Shown: positions 8,967 through 17,941, counted from the stretch's first letter. The stretch: DNA of 64,000 nt from Capnocytophaga sp. oral taxon 338 str. F0234 (GCF_000192225.1 NZ_GL872413.1:1878828-1942827), one strand, 5' to 3'. Notes: a model not told the origin generated them from the sequence alone. Translations and numbers: made by a program.

Positions 8967-9662
8967 CTAAACAGGTTCGTTTAACATATCTAAGAAATCA
9001 ACTGTAGTAGCTTCAAGCTTTTGAGTTACATTATTAATCCTCATTACCAAATGATTATAAGCCAAATAAGCTACAATTCCAACAATAAGCCCTGCTACAG
9101 TAGTAGTCATCGCTGTATAAATACCTCCTGCGAGAATGGTCATATCGGCCTGCCCTCCACTTGTTGCCATTGCATGGAAAGACATCACCATACCTACAAC
9201 TGTCCCTAAGAAACCTATCATAGGACCTACCCCTGCAAGAGTTGCCAATAGTGATACATTTTTTTCCAATTTGTATACCTCTAAAGAGCCTGCGTTCTCA
9301 ATAGCTTTACGAATATCATCTATAGGTTTTCCTATTCGTGAAAGACCTTTACTTACCAAACGAGCCACAGGGCTATTATATTGGTAACAAAGGTTCTTAG
9401 CAGCGTCTATTCTACCTGAAGAAATATTATCACGAATTACATTCATGAAATTAGTATCTATTCGCTTTGCTGCACCAATAGCAAATGTCCTCTCAAAATA
9501 AATATAGAGAGCTGTAGCAAGCATCAAAAACAGAATACCAATAATAATGGTATTAGCCAGTCCTCCATCAAAAATAAGTTGCATAATAGAGAGGCTTTCT
9601 TCGTTCATTTCTGTTGTAGGTTGAGTTCCTTCTGTTAGTGGATTTGTTTGTAAAAATAACAT
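8967..9662 (-). CDS. exbB: MotA/TolQ/ExbB proton channel family protein
   Basis: 231 residues from the ATG at 9662; an upstream in-frame TTG at 9692 falls inside the promoter element and is rejected. Three membrane segments are visible: near the N-terminus after a short periplasmic tail, and two in the C-terminal half (LATLAGVGPMIGFLGTVVGM and TTTVAGLIVGIVAYLAYN). The second carries the Gly/Thr-rich signature of the channel family. It forms the pentameric ring around ExbD. A TACTTTTG element on the minus strand (9689-9696) is the probable promoter of the operon. Confidence 0.92.
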   Translation of the reverse strand: MLFLQTNPLTEGTQPTTEMNEESLSIMQLIFDGGLANTIIIGILFLMLATALYIYFERTFAIGAAKRIDTNFMNVIRDNISSGRIDAAKNLCYQYNSPVARLVSKGLSRIGKPIDDIRKAIENAGSLEVYKLEKNVSLLATLAGVGPMIGFLGTVVGMVMSFHAMATSGGQADMTILAGGIYTAMTTTVAGLIVGIVAYLAYNHLVMRINNVTQKLEATTVDFLDMLNEPV

Positions 9663-9862
9663 ACTTATAATTTTATCTGTTTTAAATAGCAAAAGTACAT
9701 CTTTTCTTATAAAGAAAAATTATTTTTAAATATTTTATCATTTTATCCTACAAACTATAATGATATTAACACTTTATAACAATTCTTTTTCTTTAATCAT
9801 CCTATACAAAAATTTAACTTTTTTTATCTATGAATACTACTTATTATTTCAGAAAATATTCA

Positions 9863-9870
9863 TACCTTTG
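9863..9870 (+). promoter_or_regulatory. Promoter-like element upstream of a candidate small RNA
   Basis: TACCTTTG followed by CACC matches the strong -7 pattern seen before other genes in this window. No clear TTG is present at the ideal -33 distance. No reading frame of useful length follows; a terminator hairpin does, about 115 bases later. Confidence 0.45.
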
Positions 9871-9876
9871 CACCGA

Positions 9877-10014
9877 AATAATAAAGAATATATTTATTCA
9901 TCGTTTGACAAATTAGTGTAGGTAATTTTTTAGTAAATTGCTTCATGGAAGATAATCTTATAATTGTTTAGTTTTTTCACGAAAGTCCGAGTTACGAAAG
10001 TTCTCGGATTTTTT
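9877..10014 (+). ncRNA. Candidate small RNA, about 140 nt
   Basis: The segment between the promoter-like TACCTTTG and the strong terminator at 9986-10014 has no credible reading frame (the longest ATG frame is 8 codons) and no gene immediately downstream to regulate. A free-standing transcription unit is the simplest reading. I do not recognise it as tmRNA, 6S, RNase P RNA, SRP RNA or a tRNA. Alternatively it could be a decayed 5' leader. Confidence 0.4.
9986..10014 (+). terminator. Rho-independent terminator
   Basis: Stem TCCGAG / CTCGGA with an 11-base loop, followed by seven T. It is oriented on the plus strand and has no protein gene before it, which is why a small RNA is proposed. Confidence 0.7.
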
Positions 10015-10470
10015 GATTCCTAAACGATATGATATATAAGAATTATATTTTTTAGCCTTTCCCGCCAATACGAAGTTATTAGAGAAGAAAAAACAAAACA
10101 CCTAATTTAGAAGTAAGTAATCAAAAAAATTATAAACCACAATTTGATCTTTTCAGAAAGAAGCGAAAAAGAATAGAGATTTTATTTTTGCAGTTATGCG
10201 ACCGATTTATGATAAAACGTAATTATGCTAAATCATTTAGGTGGGCTCAAGTTACTAATATTCATTAAGGTAACTTGCTTCAATTATAGGCTGTTCTCCA
10301 GTAATGATATCTAATAAGCTAAAGAGAAATACCTCCAAAAGAAGATGGATATTTTACTAAACAAACTCAAGAAACTGCCAATGAACTATAATCAGCAAAA
10401 CGAAATATACCAAAAGTCAAAACGAAATATACATTTTTTGAGTAGAGATACTATAGGACAAAGATAATAA
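10015..10470. other. Gene-poor stretch of about 450 bases
   Basis: No open frame of note on either strand. It contains a perfect 8-base inverted repeat, CAAGTTAC / GTAACTTG (10248-10277), and a direct repeat AAAACGAAATATAC in two copies between about 10397 and 10435. A plus-strand frame with several stops contains protein-like text (EIPPKEDGYFTKQTQ), so an old decayed gene is possible but not shown. Confidence 0.4.
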
Positions 10471-10500
10471 AAAGAGGCCATCCTTTTCCGACAGCCTCTT
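10471..10500 (-). terminator. Rho-independent terminator of arginine decarboxylase (repeated family)
   Basis: On the minus strand the hairpin reads GAGGCTGTCG, GAAAA loop, GGATGGCCTC, then TTTTTATTA. It follows the decarboxylase stop by about 12 bases. Near-identical hairpins, loop included, occur at 20188, 32079 and 49648. Confidence 0.8.
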
Positions 10501-10512
10501 AAAATTCTTCAA

Positions 10513-11904
10513 TTAATACCCTAATATCTTGAGCATCTCTTCTGCCTTTTGTTGCTCCATAAAAAGTCTAGAGATAATTTCACCATTTTTATTCTTATCA
10601 ATAAGCACTATCTTAGGCTGAGGTATCAAACAATGCTGTAATCCCCCCACCCCACCAATAGAATCTTGATAGGCTCCTGTATTGAAAAATCCTATATATA
10701 AGGGTTTATTTCTATTATACTTAGGTAAATAAATTGCATTCATATTTTGTTCACTATTATAATAATCATCTCCATCACAAGTAAGTCCTCCCAAGAATAC
10801 CCGTTCATACTCATCATTCCAACGATTAATCGGAAGCAATACAAAGCGCTTATTTATAGCCCATGTATCAGGTAAAGTTGTAATGAAAGATGAATTTATC
10901 ATATTCCATTTCTCACGGTCATTTTGCTGTTTTTGGTACATAATCTCATAAATAGCTCCGCCTGCTTCTCCTACTGTAAAACTGCCAAATTCTGTAAAAA
11001 TATTAGGGACAGGTACTTTCTCTTGATCGCAAGCTATCTTTATCTGACGAATTATCTCGTCTACCATATAAGCATAATCATATTCAAATGCTAAAGAAGT
11101 TTTTATGGGAAATCCTCCTCCTATATTAAGACTATCTAATTCAGGAGCTACTTTCTTCAACTGAATATACACTTTCAAGCACTTAAGGAGCTCATTCCAA
11201 TAATAAGCATTATCTTTTATCCCTGTATTAATAAAGAAATGTAACATTTTAAGTGACACCTTCTTGTTATCTTTTAATTCTTTATTATAAAAGGGGACTA
11301 TATTCTTATATCCAATTCCTAATCGGCTGGTATAAAACTCTGAACGAGGATCTTCCTCTGAAGCTATACGAATTCCTATATTATATTTTCCTTTTATCTT
11401 CTGGTCAAAAAGATTTATTTCTTCATAATTATCAATAATAGGTATACATCTATCGTAACCTCTATTAATTAAATCTGCTATTCCATCTATATATGCATCT
11501 CTTTTAAAACCATTACAAAGAATATAATTTTCCTTATTTAGAAATCCTTCTTTTATTAAATTATTAATAATATCAATATCAAACGCTGAAGAAGTCTCCA
11601 TGTGGATGTCATTCTTTAGAGCTTCTACCATTACATGTTTGAAATGAGAACTCTTAGTACAATAACAATAATTATAATCTCCTTTGTACTTGTGTTTTTT
11701 AATAGCCTTTTCAAACCAGCGTTTGGCTCGTTGAATATTTTCTGAAATTTTTGGCAGATACATGAACTTCAATGGAGCACCATATTGGCGAACTAGTTCC
11801 ATTAGGTCAATATTATGGAAGCGAAGTTCATCCCCTTCTAAAGTAAATTCCTCTTGAGGAAAATAGTAAGTTTGATCTATCAGATCTATATATTTATTTT
11901 TCAT
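10513..11904 (-). CDS. speA: Biosynthetic arginine decarboxylase, short flavobacterial type
   Basis: 463 residues of the PLP-dependent alanine-racemase-fold decarboxylases. Lys84 in YCYCTKSSHFKHVM is the likely PLP lysine; LNIGGGFPIKTSLAF is the Gly-rich phosphate loop; LGGLTCDGDD holds the catalytic Cys and Asp of the C-terminal beta domain; FNTGAYQDSIGGVGGLQHC ends the active site. It would convert arginine to agmatine, the first step to putrescine and spermidine. It lacks the long insertions of E. coli SpeA, as is usual in this phylum. Other polyamine genes are not adjacent. It has an unusually long structured leader (11905-12160). A lysine or diaminopimelate substrate cannot be excluded by eye. 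Confidence 0.8.
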   Translation of the reverse strand: MKNKYIDLIDQTYYFPQEEFTLEGDELRFHNIDLMELVRQYGAPLKFMYLPKISENIQRAKRWFEKAIKKHKYKGDYNYCYCTKSSHFKHVMVEALKNDIHMETSSAFDIDIINNLIKEGFLNKENYILCNGFKRDAYIDGIADLINRGYDRCIPIIDNYEEINLFDQKIKGKYNIGIRIASEEDPRSEFYTSRLGIGYKNIVPFYNKELKDNKKVSLKMLHFFINTGIKDNAYYWNELLKCLKVYIQLKKVAPELDSLNIGGGFPIKTSLAFEYDYAYMVDEIIRQIKIACDQEKVPVPNIFTEFGSFTVGEAGGAIYEIMYQKQQNDREKWNMINSSFITTLPDTWAINKRFVLLPINRWNDEYERVFLGGLTCDGDDYYNSEQNMNAIYLPKYNRNKPLYIGFFNTGAYQDSIGGVGGLQHCLIPQPKIVLIDKNKNGEIISRLFMEQQKAEEMLKILGY

Positions 11905-12160
11905 TTTATTTACATATTTATTTTATTGATAAGATAGTTTAGAATAAATAGAAAATAAAATTCAAATTCTTAAAGGAGAATATTTATTATTTGATCTTTG
12001 AAGTATATTTTTTGTGTTTAAAATATAGAAAAAGAAAGATTCTCTACCTCCTAAGTAAGGTAAAGAAAATCTTATAGAAAAAGAAATTGAGGGAGGCTCA
12101 ATAAGTTTTTTCATTGATTATTAATAAATTGTAAAAATAAATTAGTTGAAAAATCAATGG
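11905..12160 (-). promoter_or_regulatory. Long leader of the arginine decarboxylase with attenuator-like hairpin
   Basis: On the minus strand a TATATTTG element near 12154-12161 could start transcription, giving a leader of about 240 bases. Within it, AGATT..CTTTACC (12072-12059) pairs with GGTAGAGAATCT (12048-12037), and TTTCTTTTTCTATATTTT follows at once: a terminator-like hairpin far upstream of the gene. A smaller hairpin, ATTGAG/CTCAAT, lies just before it. This layout suggests attenuation or a riboswitch, but no known ligand-binding motif is recognised. Confidence 0.4.
11962..12114 (-). CDS. Possible 50-codon leader ORF upstream of speA
   Basis: An ATG at 12114 opens a frame of 50 codons (beginning MKKLIEPPSISFSIRF) that spans the terminator-like hairpin and ends 57 bases before the decarboxylase start. 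It could be a leader peptide whose translation affects folding of the hairpin. The composition is not clearly that of a real protein and it may be a chance frame in an untranslated leader. Confidence 0.25.
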   Translation of the reverse strand: MKKLIEPPSISFSIRFSLPYLGGRESFFFYILNTKNILQRSNNKYSPLRI

Positions 12161-12203
12161 GCAAATATAATACTTTTCTACAAAAATGGAAAATTTTTTT
12201 CAT

Positions 12204-12236
12204 AAAAAAAAAACCCTCCCAAGAGGGAAGGTTTTC
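12204..12236 (-). terminator. Terminator of the OmpA-family gene
   Basis: On the minus strand AACCTTCCCTC, TT, GGGAGGGTT with a long T tract (ten T). It lies about 20 bases past the OmpA-family stop codon. Confidence 0.85.
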
Positions 12237-12254
12237 AAAGATTTTCCTTTTAAA

Positions 12255-13439
12255 TTATTTTAATTCAAAAGTTACTCTACGTGCCAATTGGCGAGCATTA
12301 GGAGCTTTCACATTAACTGTCTTGTCTTCTCCTTTTCCTTCGAAAGAAAGTCTAGATGCATCTATACCTCTATCCACTAACAATTGTTTTATAGCTTCAG
12401 CACGCTTGTTAGAAAGTTTTTGGTTATAGTTTTCTCCACCAATTTCATCAGCATATCCTACAATATTCACACTAGATCCTGAATTTTGTTTCAAGTAATT
12501 AGCTACGAAATCTGCTGCCCACAAAGAAGATTTTTGTGGTTTTGAAGAATTGAAATCGAAGTATACATTAATATATCCTTTTTCAATAAGATCACGAGCT
12601 GTATCACCTGTAGCATAATTTTGGGCATTAGCTGAGTTTCCATATTTTTCATTAAGATAGTTTTCAATTTCATCAGGAATACGATTTCCATTGGTATCTA
12701 TCATTCTATCTTCTTTTTCATCTAATTTCTTAGCTAAAGAAGCCACATCACTTTCAGCCTTTGCGATACGTTCTTCAGCAGCTTGAAGCTTTCTTTCAAG
12801 CTCTTTGCCTTCACTATACCAGTCAGCATGGATCATGTGTCGTCCTAAAGCTATTTGAAGACCAACTGTACCTGTAAAATTAACTCCCTTAAATCCAGAG
12901 TGGGATACATTGCTTAATCCATCAAAGGTTCTATTTTGTTTTGCATACCAATAAAAAGAACCATCAATTAATAAGGAAATACGGTTACTAAGACGCACTT
13001 GTGGAGTAAGACCTAAAGTTACAAAAGCTAAGTTATCTGGATCATCAAAGTTCTTACCACTTAACTGTCCATAACCTACCCCAGTGTGAAGTAATAAGCC
13101 AATATCGCGTGTCCAATCTTCAAATGAAAGTACACGACCAACATTAGCTACTCCTTGTAAGTTAATATTCCAAATATTGGAATCAAACTTAGGAGAGTCA
13201 TCACTTTCTACAAATTTATCATAACCTCCTCCTAATCGCAAACCAAACTTATTATTGAACATATAACGAACTCCTCCGTTAACTGTCCAAAAGTTAGGTG
13301 TCTCTGTCGAATACCCTGATGTAAATTCTCGAGCAGGTTTATTTACTCCTCCATTTACATCTATCGACCATTTGTTGTATTCTTGAGCATTTGCACCCAA
13401 GGCTACAAAAGCTGTCAAAGCTAAAATTTGCTTTCTCAT
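12255..13439 (-). CDS. OmpA-family outer membrane protein
   Basis: 394 residues. Signal peptide MRKQILALTAFVALGANAQ, an eight-stranded-type beta barrel (about 22-205), a short coiled coil rich in Glu/Lys/Ala (about 210-245), a DTNGNRIPDEIE segment like a calcium-binding thrombospondin type 3 repeat, then an OmpA C-terminal domain (about 280-394) with NVYFDFNSSKPQ and the RAEAIKQLLVDRGI helix that binds peptidoglycan. It anchors the outer membrane to the wall. Transcribed alone from a TACCTTTG promoter on the minus strand (about 13490-13497), with a strong terminator, as expected for an abundant protein. Confidence 0.93.
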   Translation of the reverse strand: MRKQILALTAFVALGANAQEYNKWSIDVNGGVNKPAREFTSGYSTETPNFWTVNGGVRYMFNNKFGLRLGGGYDKFVESDDSPKFDSNIWNINLQGVANVGRVLSFEDWTRDIGLLLHTGVGYGQLSGKNFDDPDNLAFVTLGLTPQVRLSNRISLLIDGSFYWYAKQNRTFDGLSNVSHSGFKGVNFTGTVGLQIALGRHMIHADWYSEGKELERKLQAAEERIAKAESDVASLAKKLDEKEDRMIDTNGNRIPDEIENYLNEKYGNSANAQNYATGDTARDLIEKGYINVYFDFNSSKPQKSSLWAADFVANYLKQNSGSSVNIVGYADEIGGENYNQKLSNKRAEAIKQLLVDRGIDASRLSFEGKGEDKTVNVKAPNARQLARRVTFELK

Positions 13440-13578
13440 AAATGTGATTTTAAAATAAAATTCTTAATTAAATTTCATCAAACGTGGGGCAAAGGTAAAA
13501 CATTTTTTTTTCCTACCAAAAATATTTTTATCTTTTTATCCTACCTCTATTCTATTTTATGATTTTTTAGTTGTTCAT

Positions 13579-15495
13579 TTAGTAAATTTCATTTACTTGC
13601 AAATCCTCATAACGAAGGATATAAACTCCTTGATTTTCATATCCTCCCCCTCTGTGAGAGGTTTTCATATATTGAAATTTATTTTCCTGATAAGATGTTT
13701 CCCCTATATTTGCTTCTTTTATAAAGTTCCCTTCTATACTTGTTCGTAGAACCGCATCCATAGTAAGATCAAATCCCCGGAAGGCATATTTACTTGGAGA
13801 AATTTTATATGTTTTATAATATTTTCTTATAAAAGGATTTGTCTCTCCTGCATATCTATTAGCTGCCGGATAAGTAAATTTCAAAGCTGAAAGTTGTGTA
13901 TTTGAAATACTATTATGGTCATAAGCATCTCCTTTATCCAAGGTCGCCATGATAATGTTATAATTCTTATTCTTTCCTGAGATTCCTGCTATATTATATA
14001 AAATTCGTATAGCGTCCGAAAGGAACACAACATCATCAGAGGAAACAAACACAATATTCGTTGCTTCCTTTACCAATGCTTTCTGTACTGCTTGAATATT
14101 ATCTACATTTTTAGCTCGCCCAAAAGAGGATAAGAGCTTCTCATTCATATCTTTACTTTTAGCATCAGAAAGTAATACTATATTGGCATCAGGATATTTT
14201 TGATTTACAAAGCTAATCATACTATTTTGCTGCACTTCTATCGTAGGCACTGTCTGAAATACATTAGGTCTTAATTCTATATTCTTATTAGAAAGAGGTG
14301 CCAATATAGCTGTATTATCTGTAGAGATTCCTTCAGACAAAGCATTAAAAGCAGAAGGAGAAAAAGGCCCTATAATTACCTGTGAATTCTTTAAAGCCTC
14401 ACTGGATAAAATTGCCTTTACTCCTTGGGGATTCCCATTACTATCATACACATTCACTGTAAGAGAGAATCCCATTTTTTGTAAAGAATCCAAAGCAATA
14501 AGTGCTCCAGAATAGAAATCAGAAGCAATAGCAGTAATTTTTTCTTTTTGTAATTTTATTTTAATATCTGCTACATTCCCCGCTTGAATATTATTCACTC
14601 GGAAAGGTAATACAAAAGAAATTGTTTTAGCATTAGCCGGATGCATTCCTGATCTTATTTTAGGATTTGCATCAACGGCATTAGATATTCCTTCCTGTGA
14701 AACTCCTCCTAAAGTAGCTACATAATCCATGAAATTATTTTTAGGTATCCATATTTGTGCCTCCAATTTTATTCCATCTTTAAGTTCTGGATTAAGTTTT
14801 TCTAATTCCTTTTGAGAAAGTCCAAATTTACGCTCTAAACTCATAAATCCTTCCCCTTTTTCCACTTGATAAAGTACTAAAGATTTATTATCATTTCCTA
14901 TTTCAGGAGTTCCTGTCTTTCCTGCGGGCACCCATATCTCAGTCCCCTCTTTCAAAGGATTAGGCATGTTAGGATTTAATTTTTCCAAAGTCTCTTGACT
15001 AATCCCATAATTCTGAGCAATACGCCACTTGCCCTCTCCTGGCTTTACAATATATTTAGTTAATCCCTCTTTACCTTTGGTGATTTCCTTAGGAGCTTCC
15101 CTGTAGAGAGGGATAGTAAGTTCTTGTCCTTTACGAAGTTCTTTCTTATAAAGAACAATATTATAACGTCTCAAATCATCTTGTGAAATACTATACTTTT
15201 GAGCAAGCCCATAAAGTGTTTCTCCCTCCTTTACCGTATGTATCTCAAACCCTGTAGGTTGTTTCTTATTAAAATAACTTACTTCATTACCTGGAATCAC
15301 AAGAAGCATCCCTTTCTGTAATCCTTTTTCCAGAGAAGGGTTTAATGATTTTATATCATTAGGGGATACTCTGAAAATCTTAGCAATTGTTTCTAAAGTA
15401 TCTCCATCCTTTACTGTATAGCTATTGTGTTGTTTGGGTTGTGACCAAATCGAAAAGCTTATACCAAGACATAATAATAGTAATATTTTTTTCAT
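13579..15495 (-). CDS. LysM-repeat protein with periplasmic-binding-protein-like domain
   Basis: 638 residues. Signal peptide (about 1-18), then four LysM modules at roughly 25-70, 85-130, 147-192 and 207-252 (YTVKDGDTLETIAKIFRVS, HTVKEGETLYGLAQKYSIS and two weaker ones), which bind peptidoglycan. Residues about 290-620 have the two-lobed pattern of a type 1 periplasmic binding protein (VIIGPFSPSAFNALSE, NIVLLSDAKS, FVSSDDVVFLSDA), comparable with LpoA-like activators of cell-wall synthases. Such fusions are common in flavobacteria; the ligand or partner is unknown. It lies just upstream of the OmpA gene and 15 bases after trpS, so it may be in an operon with trpS. Confidence 0.85.
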   Translation of the reverse strand: MKKILLLLCLGISFSIWSQPKQHNSYTVKDGDTLETIAKIFRVSPNDIKSLNPSLEKGLQKGMLLVIPGNEVSYFNKKQPTGFEIHTVKEGETLYGLAQKYSISQDDLRRYNIVLYKKELRKGQELTIPLYREAPKEITKGKEGLTKYIVKPGEGKWRIAQNYGISQETLEKLNPNMPNPLKEGTEIWVPAGKTGTPEIGNDNKSLVLYQVEKGEGFMSLERKFGLSQKELEKLNPELKDGIKLEAQIWIPKNNFMDYVATLGGVSQEGISNAVDANPKIRSGMHPANAKTISFVLPFRVNNIQAGNVADIKIKLQKEKITAIASDFYSGALIALDSLQKMGFSLTVNVYDSNGNPQGVKAILSSEALKNSQVIIGPFSPSAFNALSEGISTDNTAILAPLSNKNIELRPNVFQTVPTIEVQQNSMISFVNQKYPDANIVLLSDAKSKDMNEKLLSSFGRAKNVDNIQAVQKALVKEATNIVFVSSDDVVFLSDAIRILYNIAGISGKNKNYNIIMATLDKGDAYDHNSISNTQLSALKFTYPAANRYAGETNPFIRKYYKTYKISPSKYAFRGFDLTMDAVLRTSIEGNFIKEANIGETSYQENKFQYMKTSHRGGGYENQGVYILRYEDLQVNEIY

Positions 15496-15510
15496 TTCCT
15501 GTTTTTTTAT

Positions 15511-16482
15511 TTATAAATACCCTAATTTTTTACGTACTCTTATTAAAGTTTCTTCAGCAATGATAGATGCCTTATTAGCTCCTTCTTTCAAAATATCATC
15601 TACCTCCGAAAGGTGTTGCATATAGTAAGCAAATTTTTCTCTCGGATGAGAGAATCTCTCCAATATAAGCTCATATAAAGCTGTTTTTGCATGTCCAAAT
15701 CCATAATTTCCTCCCTTATAATTAACTTCCATTTGCTTAATTTGTTCCGAGGAAGCTAATAACCTATATAAGGCAAATACATTACAAGTATCTGGATTTT
15801 TAGGCGCTTCTAATGGAGTACTATCTGTTTGAATTGACATTATTTGCTTTTTAAGTTCTTTTTCTGGTAAGAAAATATTAATGAAATTACGTCGTGATTT
15901 ACTCATTTTCTCACCATCAGTTCCTGGAATAATCATAATATCCTCCCTAACACTTTCTTTAGGAAGGACAAACGTTTCTCCCATCTGATAATTGAAACGT
16001 CCTGCCACATCCCGAGCAAACTCAATATGTTGAAGTTGATCCTTTCCTACAGGAACAATCTGAGCATCATAAAGTAGTATATCTGCTGCCATAAGCATTG
16101 GATAGGTAAATAGACCTGTATTAACATCTTCCAAACGATCTGCTTTATCCTTAAAAGAATGTGCCAAAGTAAGCCTCTGATAAGGGAAAAAACACTCTAA
16201 ATACCACGCTAATTCGGCTGTTTGGGGAACATCACTCTGCCTATAAAAAGTAACTCGGTGATAATCAAGACCAAAAGATAGCCAGGTAGCAGCCACTTCA
16301 TAAGTATTTTGTCGAAGAAGAGCCCCATCCTTTATTTGTGTAAGTGAATGAAGATCTGCAATGAAAAAGAATGAATCATTTTTGGGATTCTCTGCCATTT
16401 GTAAGGCTGGAAGAATTGCCCCCAACAAATTTCCTAAATGTGGAGTTCCTGTGCTCTGTATGCCTGTAAGTACACGTGCCAT
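15511..16482 (-). CDS. trpS: Tryptophan-tRNA ligase
   Basis: 323 residues from the ATG at 16482 (MARVLTGIQSTG); a frame extending to 16518 crosses the promoter region. The class I signatures are clear: TGTPHLGNLLGA (HIGH-like, near residues 12-22) and GEKMSKSRRNF (KMSKS, near residue 195). It charges tRNA-Trp. It is divergent from smpB, with a TACTTTTG promoter-like element just upstream on the minus strand. The LysM gene follows after 15 bases. Confidence 0.95.
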   Translation of the reverse strand: MARVLTGIQSTGTPHLGNLLGAILPALQMAENPKNDSFFFIADLHSLTQIKDGALLRQNTYEVAATWLSFGLDYHRVTFYRQSDVPQTAELAWYLECFFPYQRLTLAHSFKDKADRLEDVNTGLFTYPMLMAADILLYDAQIVPVGKDQLQHIEFARDVAGRFNYQMGETFVLPKESVREDIMIIPGTDGEKMSKSRRNFINIFLPEKELKKQIMSIQTDSTPLEAPKNPDTCNVFALYRLLASSEQIKQMEVNYKGGNYGFGHAKTALYELILERFSHPREKFAYYMQHLSEVDDILKEGANKASIIAEETLIRVRKKLGYL

Positions 16483-16568
16483 AATTGTTATTCCTAATAA
16501 TATTTCCTTATAAGGCACAAAAGTACAATTTTTAATTTACATAGAAGCTTTTTTACATAAAAATAACG

Positions 16569-16576
16569 TATCTTTG
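16569..16576 (+). promoter_or_regulatory. Promoter of smpB
   Basis: TATCTTTG followed by CACC, a strong Bacteroidota -7 element, 37 bases before the smpB ATG. Confidence 0.6.
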
Positions 16577-16613
16577 CACCTTCCGTTAGACAAATCATTT
16601 TATCTATTTAGCT

Positions 16614-17081
16614 ATGCAAAATAACAATATAAATATCCAAAACAAACGGGCTCATTTTGAATATGAGATTTTAGATAAGTATATCGCTGGCATTGTTCTT
16701 AAAGGGACTGAAATCAAATCTATTCGATTAGGAAAGGCTTCCATTGTAGAAAGTTTCTGTGAATTCAATGAAAAGGAAGAGCTTTTTGTAATCAATATGA
16801 CTATTGAAGAATATGCTTGGGGAACCTATTACAATCACAAACCTAAAAGTGAACGAAAATTACTCTTAAAAAAACAAGAACTTAGAAAGCTCCACAAAGA
16901 GGTTAAGAATACAGGTCTTACTATAGTGCCCTTAAGAATTTTCATACAAGAGAAAGGGTTGGCTAAAATGGAAATTGCTTTAGTAAGAGGTAAGAAGCTA
17001 TATGATAAACGAGAAACTATTAAAGAAAGGGATAATAAGCGGCAATTAGATCGCATAAAAAAGGATTTTAAACAAATTTAA
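16614..17081 (+). CDS. smpB: SsrA-binding protein SmpB
   Basis: 155 residues, normal length. The beta-barrel core shows [28 protein letters not shown], and the basic tail holds [19 protein letters not shown], which inserts in the mRNA channel during trans-translation. It binds tmRNA and rescues stalled ribosomes. trmN6 follows 6 bases after its stop, so the two are in an operon. The tmRNA gene itself is not in the window. Confidence 0.96.
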   Translation: MQNNNINIQNKRAHFEYEILDKYIAGIVLKGTEIKSIRLGKASIVESFCEFNEKEELFVINMTIEEYAWGTYYNHKPKSERKLLLKKQELRKLHKEVKNTGLTIVPLRIFIQEKGLAKMEIALVRGKKLYDKRETIKERDNKRQLDRIKKDFKQI

Positions 17082-17087
17082 AGAAGA

Positions 17088-17792
17088 ATGTTTCAGTTCA
17101 AACAATTTTCCGTCAAACAAGAATATTCCGCTATGAAAATTGGGACAGATAGCGTTCTTCTTGGAGCTTGGGCTGCTTCAAATAACCCTCAAAGAATTTT
17201 AGATATAGGAGCCGGAACAGGTATTCTTTCTCTTATGATGGCACAAAGATTTCCTACTGCTTGTATTCATGCTATAGAAATAACCCCTGAAGCCACTCAA
17301 GAATGTAGAGAGAATATATCTTTATCACCTTGGAAGGACAGAATTTCAGTTTATCAAGAGGATATACGTATTTTCTCAAAAGTAGATAAGCACAAGTATG
17401 ATCTTATTATAAGCAACCCTCCTTTTTTCACTGAAAAAGTATTATCTCCAAATTTTCAACGCTCTCTTTCTCGTTCAAACTTGGAACTTCCTTTTGAGGA
17501 ACTCCTCTATTGTGTATCACAATTACTCTCTCCTATAGGAACATTTGCCGTAATTATTCCTTACAAAGAAGAATCCGTTTTTAAACAATTGGCTCAAAAA
17601 GATAATCTATACCCCTCTGATATACTTCATGTTAAAGGGAACATAAATACTCCTATTAAGCGTAGTCTACTCCTCTTCTCTTTTGAACAGAAGATAAATC
17701 CACTTATTAAAGTCCTCACTATTGAAAAAGAACGACACTTATATACAAAGGAGTATCAAGAACTTACCAAAAATTTCTATTTAAAATTCTAA
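17088..17792 (+). CDS. trmN6: tRNA1(Val) (adenine37-N6)-methyltransferase
   Basis: 234 residues. SAM-binding motif I LDIGAGTGILSLMMAQRF near residues 38-55 and the catalytic NPPFF motif (IISNPPFFTE) near 104-113 mark an amino-methyltransferase of the YfiC/TrmN6 group, which adds a methyl group to N6 of A37 in a valine tRNA. The N-terminus FKQFSVKQEYSAMKIGTDSVLLGAWA is typical of the family. It is co-oriented with smpB, 6 bases after it. Confidence 0.9.
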   Translation: MFQFKQFSVKQEYSAMKIGTDSVLLGAWAASNNPQRILDIGAGTGILSLMMAQRFPTACIHAIEITPEATQECRENISLSPWKDRISVYQEDIRIFSKVDKHKYDLIISNPPFFTEKVLSPNFQRSLSRSNLELPFEELLYCVSQLLSPIGTFAVIIPYKEESVFKQLAQKDNLYPSDILHVKGNINTPIKRSLLLFSFEQKINPLIKVLTIEKERHLYTKEYQELTKNFYLKF

Positions 17793-17831
17793 AAATACTC
17801 CTAAATACTTTCTCCATCTTAAAAAAAATCG

Positions 17832-17839
17832 TAATTTTG
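17832..17839 (+). promoter_or_regulatory. Promoter of the riboswitch-controlled receptor
   Basis: TAATTTTG followed by CAG, placed just before the riboswitch so that the aptamer lies at the very 5' end of the transcript. Confidence 0.55.
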
Positions 17840-17845
17840 CAGTAT

Positions 17846-17913
17846 CTCAAAGGGGTGCTGTAAAAAGCTGAGATTATACCCATAGAACTTAGGCTGGTAA
17901 TGCAGTCAAAGGA
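17846..17913 (+). promoter_or_regulatory. TPP riboswitch (thi-box)
   Basis: The conserved THI elements are all present in order: GGGGTGCTG, GCTGAGATTATACCC, ATAGAACTT, and GGTAATGCAG. The aptamer binds thiamine pyrophosphate. A terminator hairpin at 17942-17985 follows, so ligand binding would end transcription before the receptor gene at 18032. Confidence 0.93.
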
Positions 17914-17941
17914 AAAATAAAGTCTAATTACTATAATTGGT

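Noticed and set aside
9663-9692. Upstream TTG start of exbB
   Set aside because: It falls within the TACTTTTG promoter element; the ATG at 9662 gives the expected N-terminus.
9877-10014. tRNA or 6S-like RNA
   Set aside because: No TTC-loop or acceptor pairing for a tRNA, and no long rod-like pairing as in 6S RNA.
10100-10160. Resemblance of ATAAACCACAATTTGATC to a type II CRISPR repeat or tracrRNA anti-repeat
   Set aside because: No repeat array, no spacers and no cas gene in the window; the resemblance is short and from memory only.
12157-12429. 90-codon plus-strand frame across the OmpA terminator
   Set aside because: It runs through the terminator and antisense to the conserved OmpA C-terminal domain.
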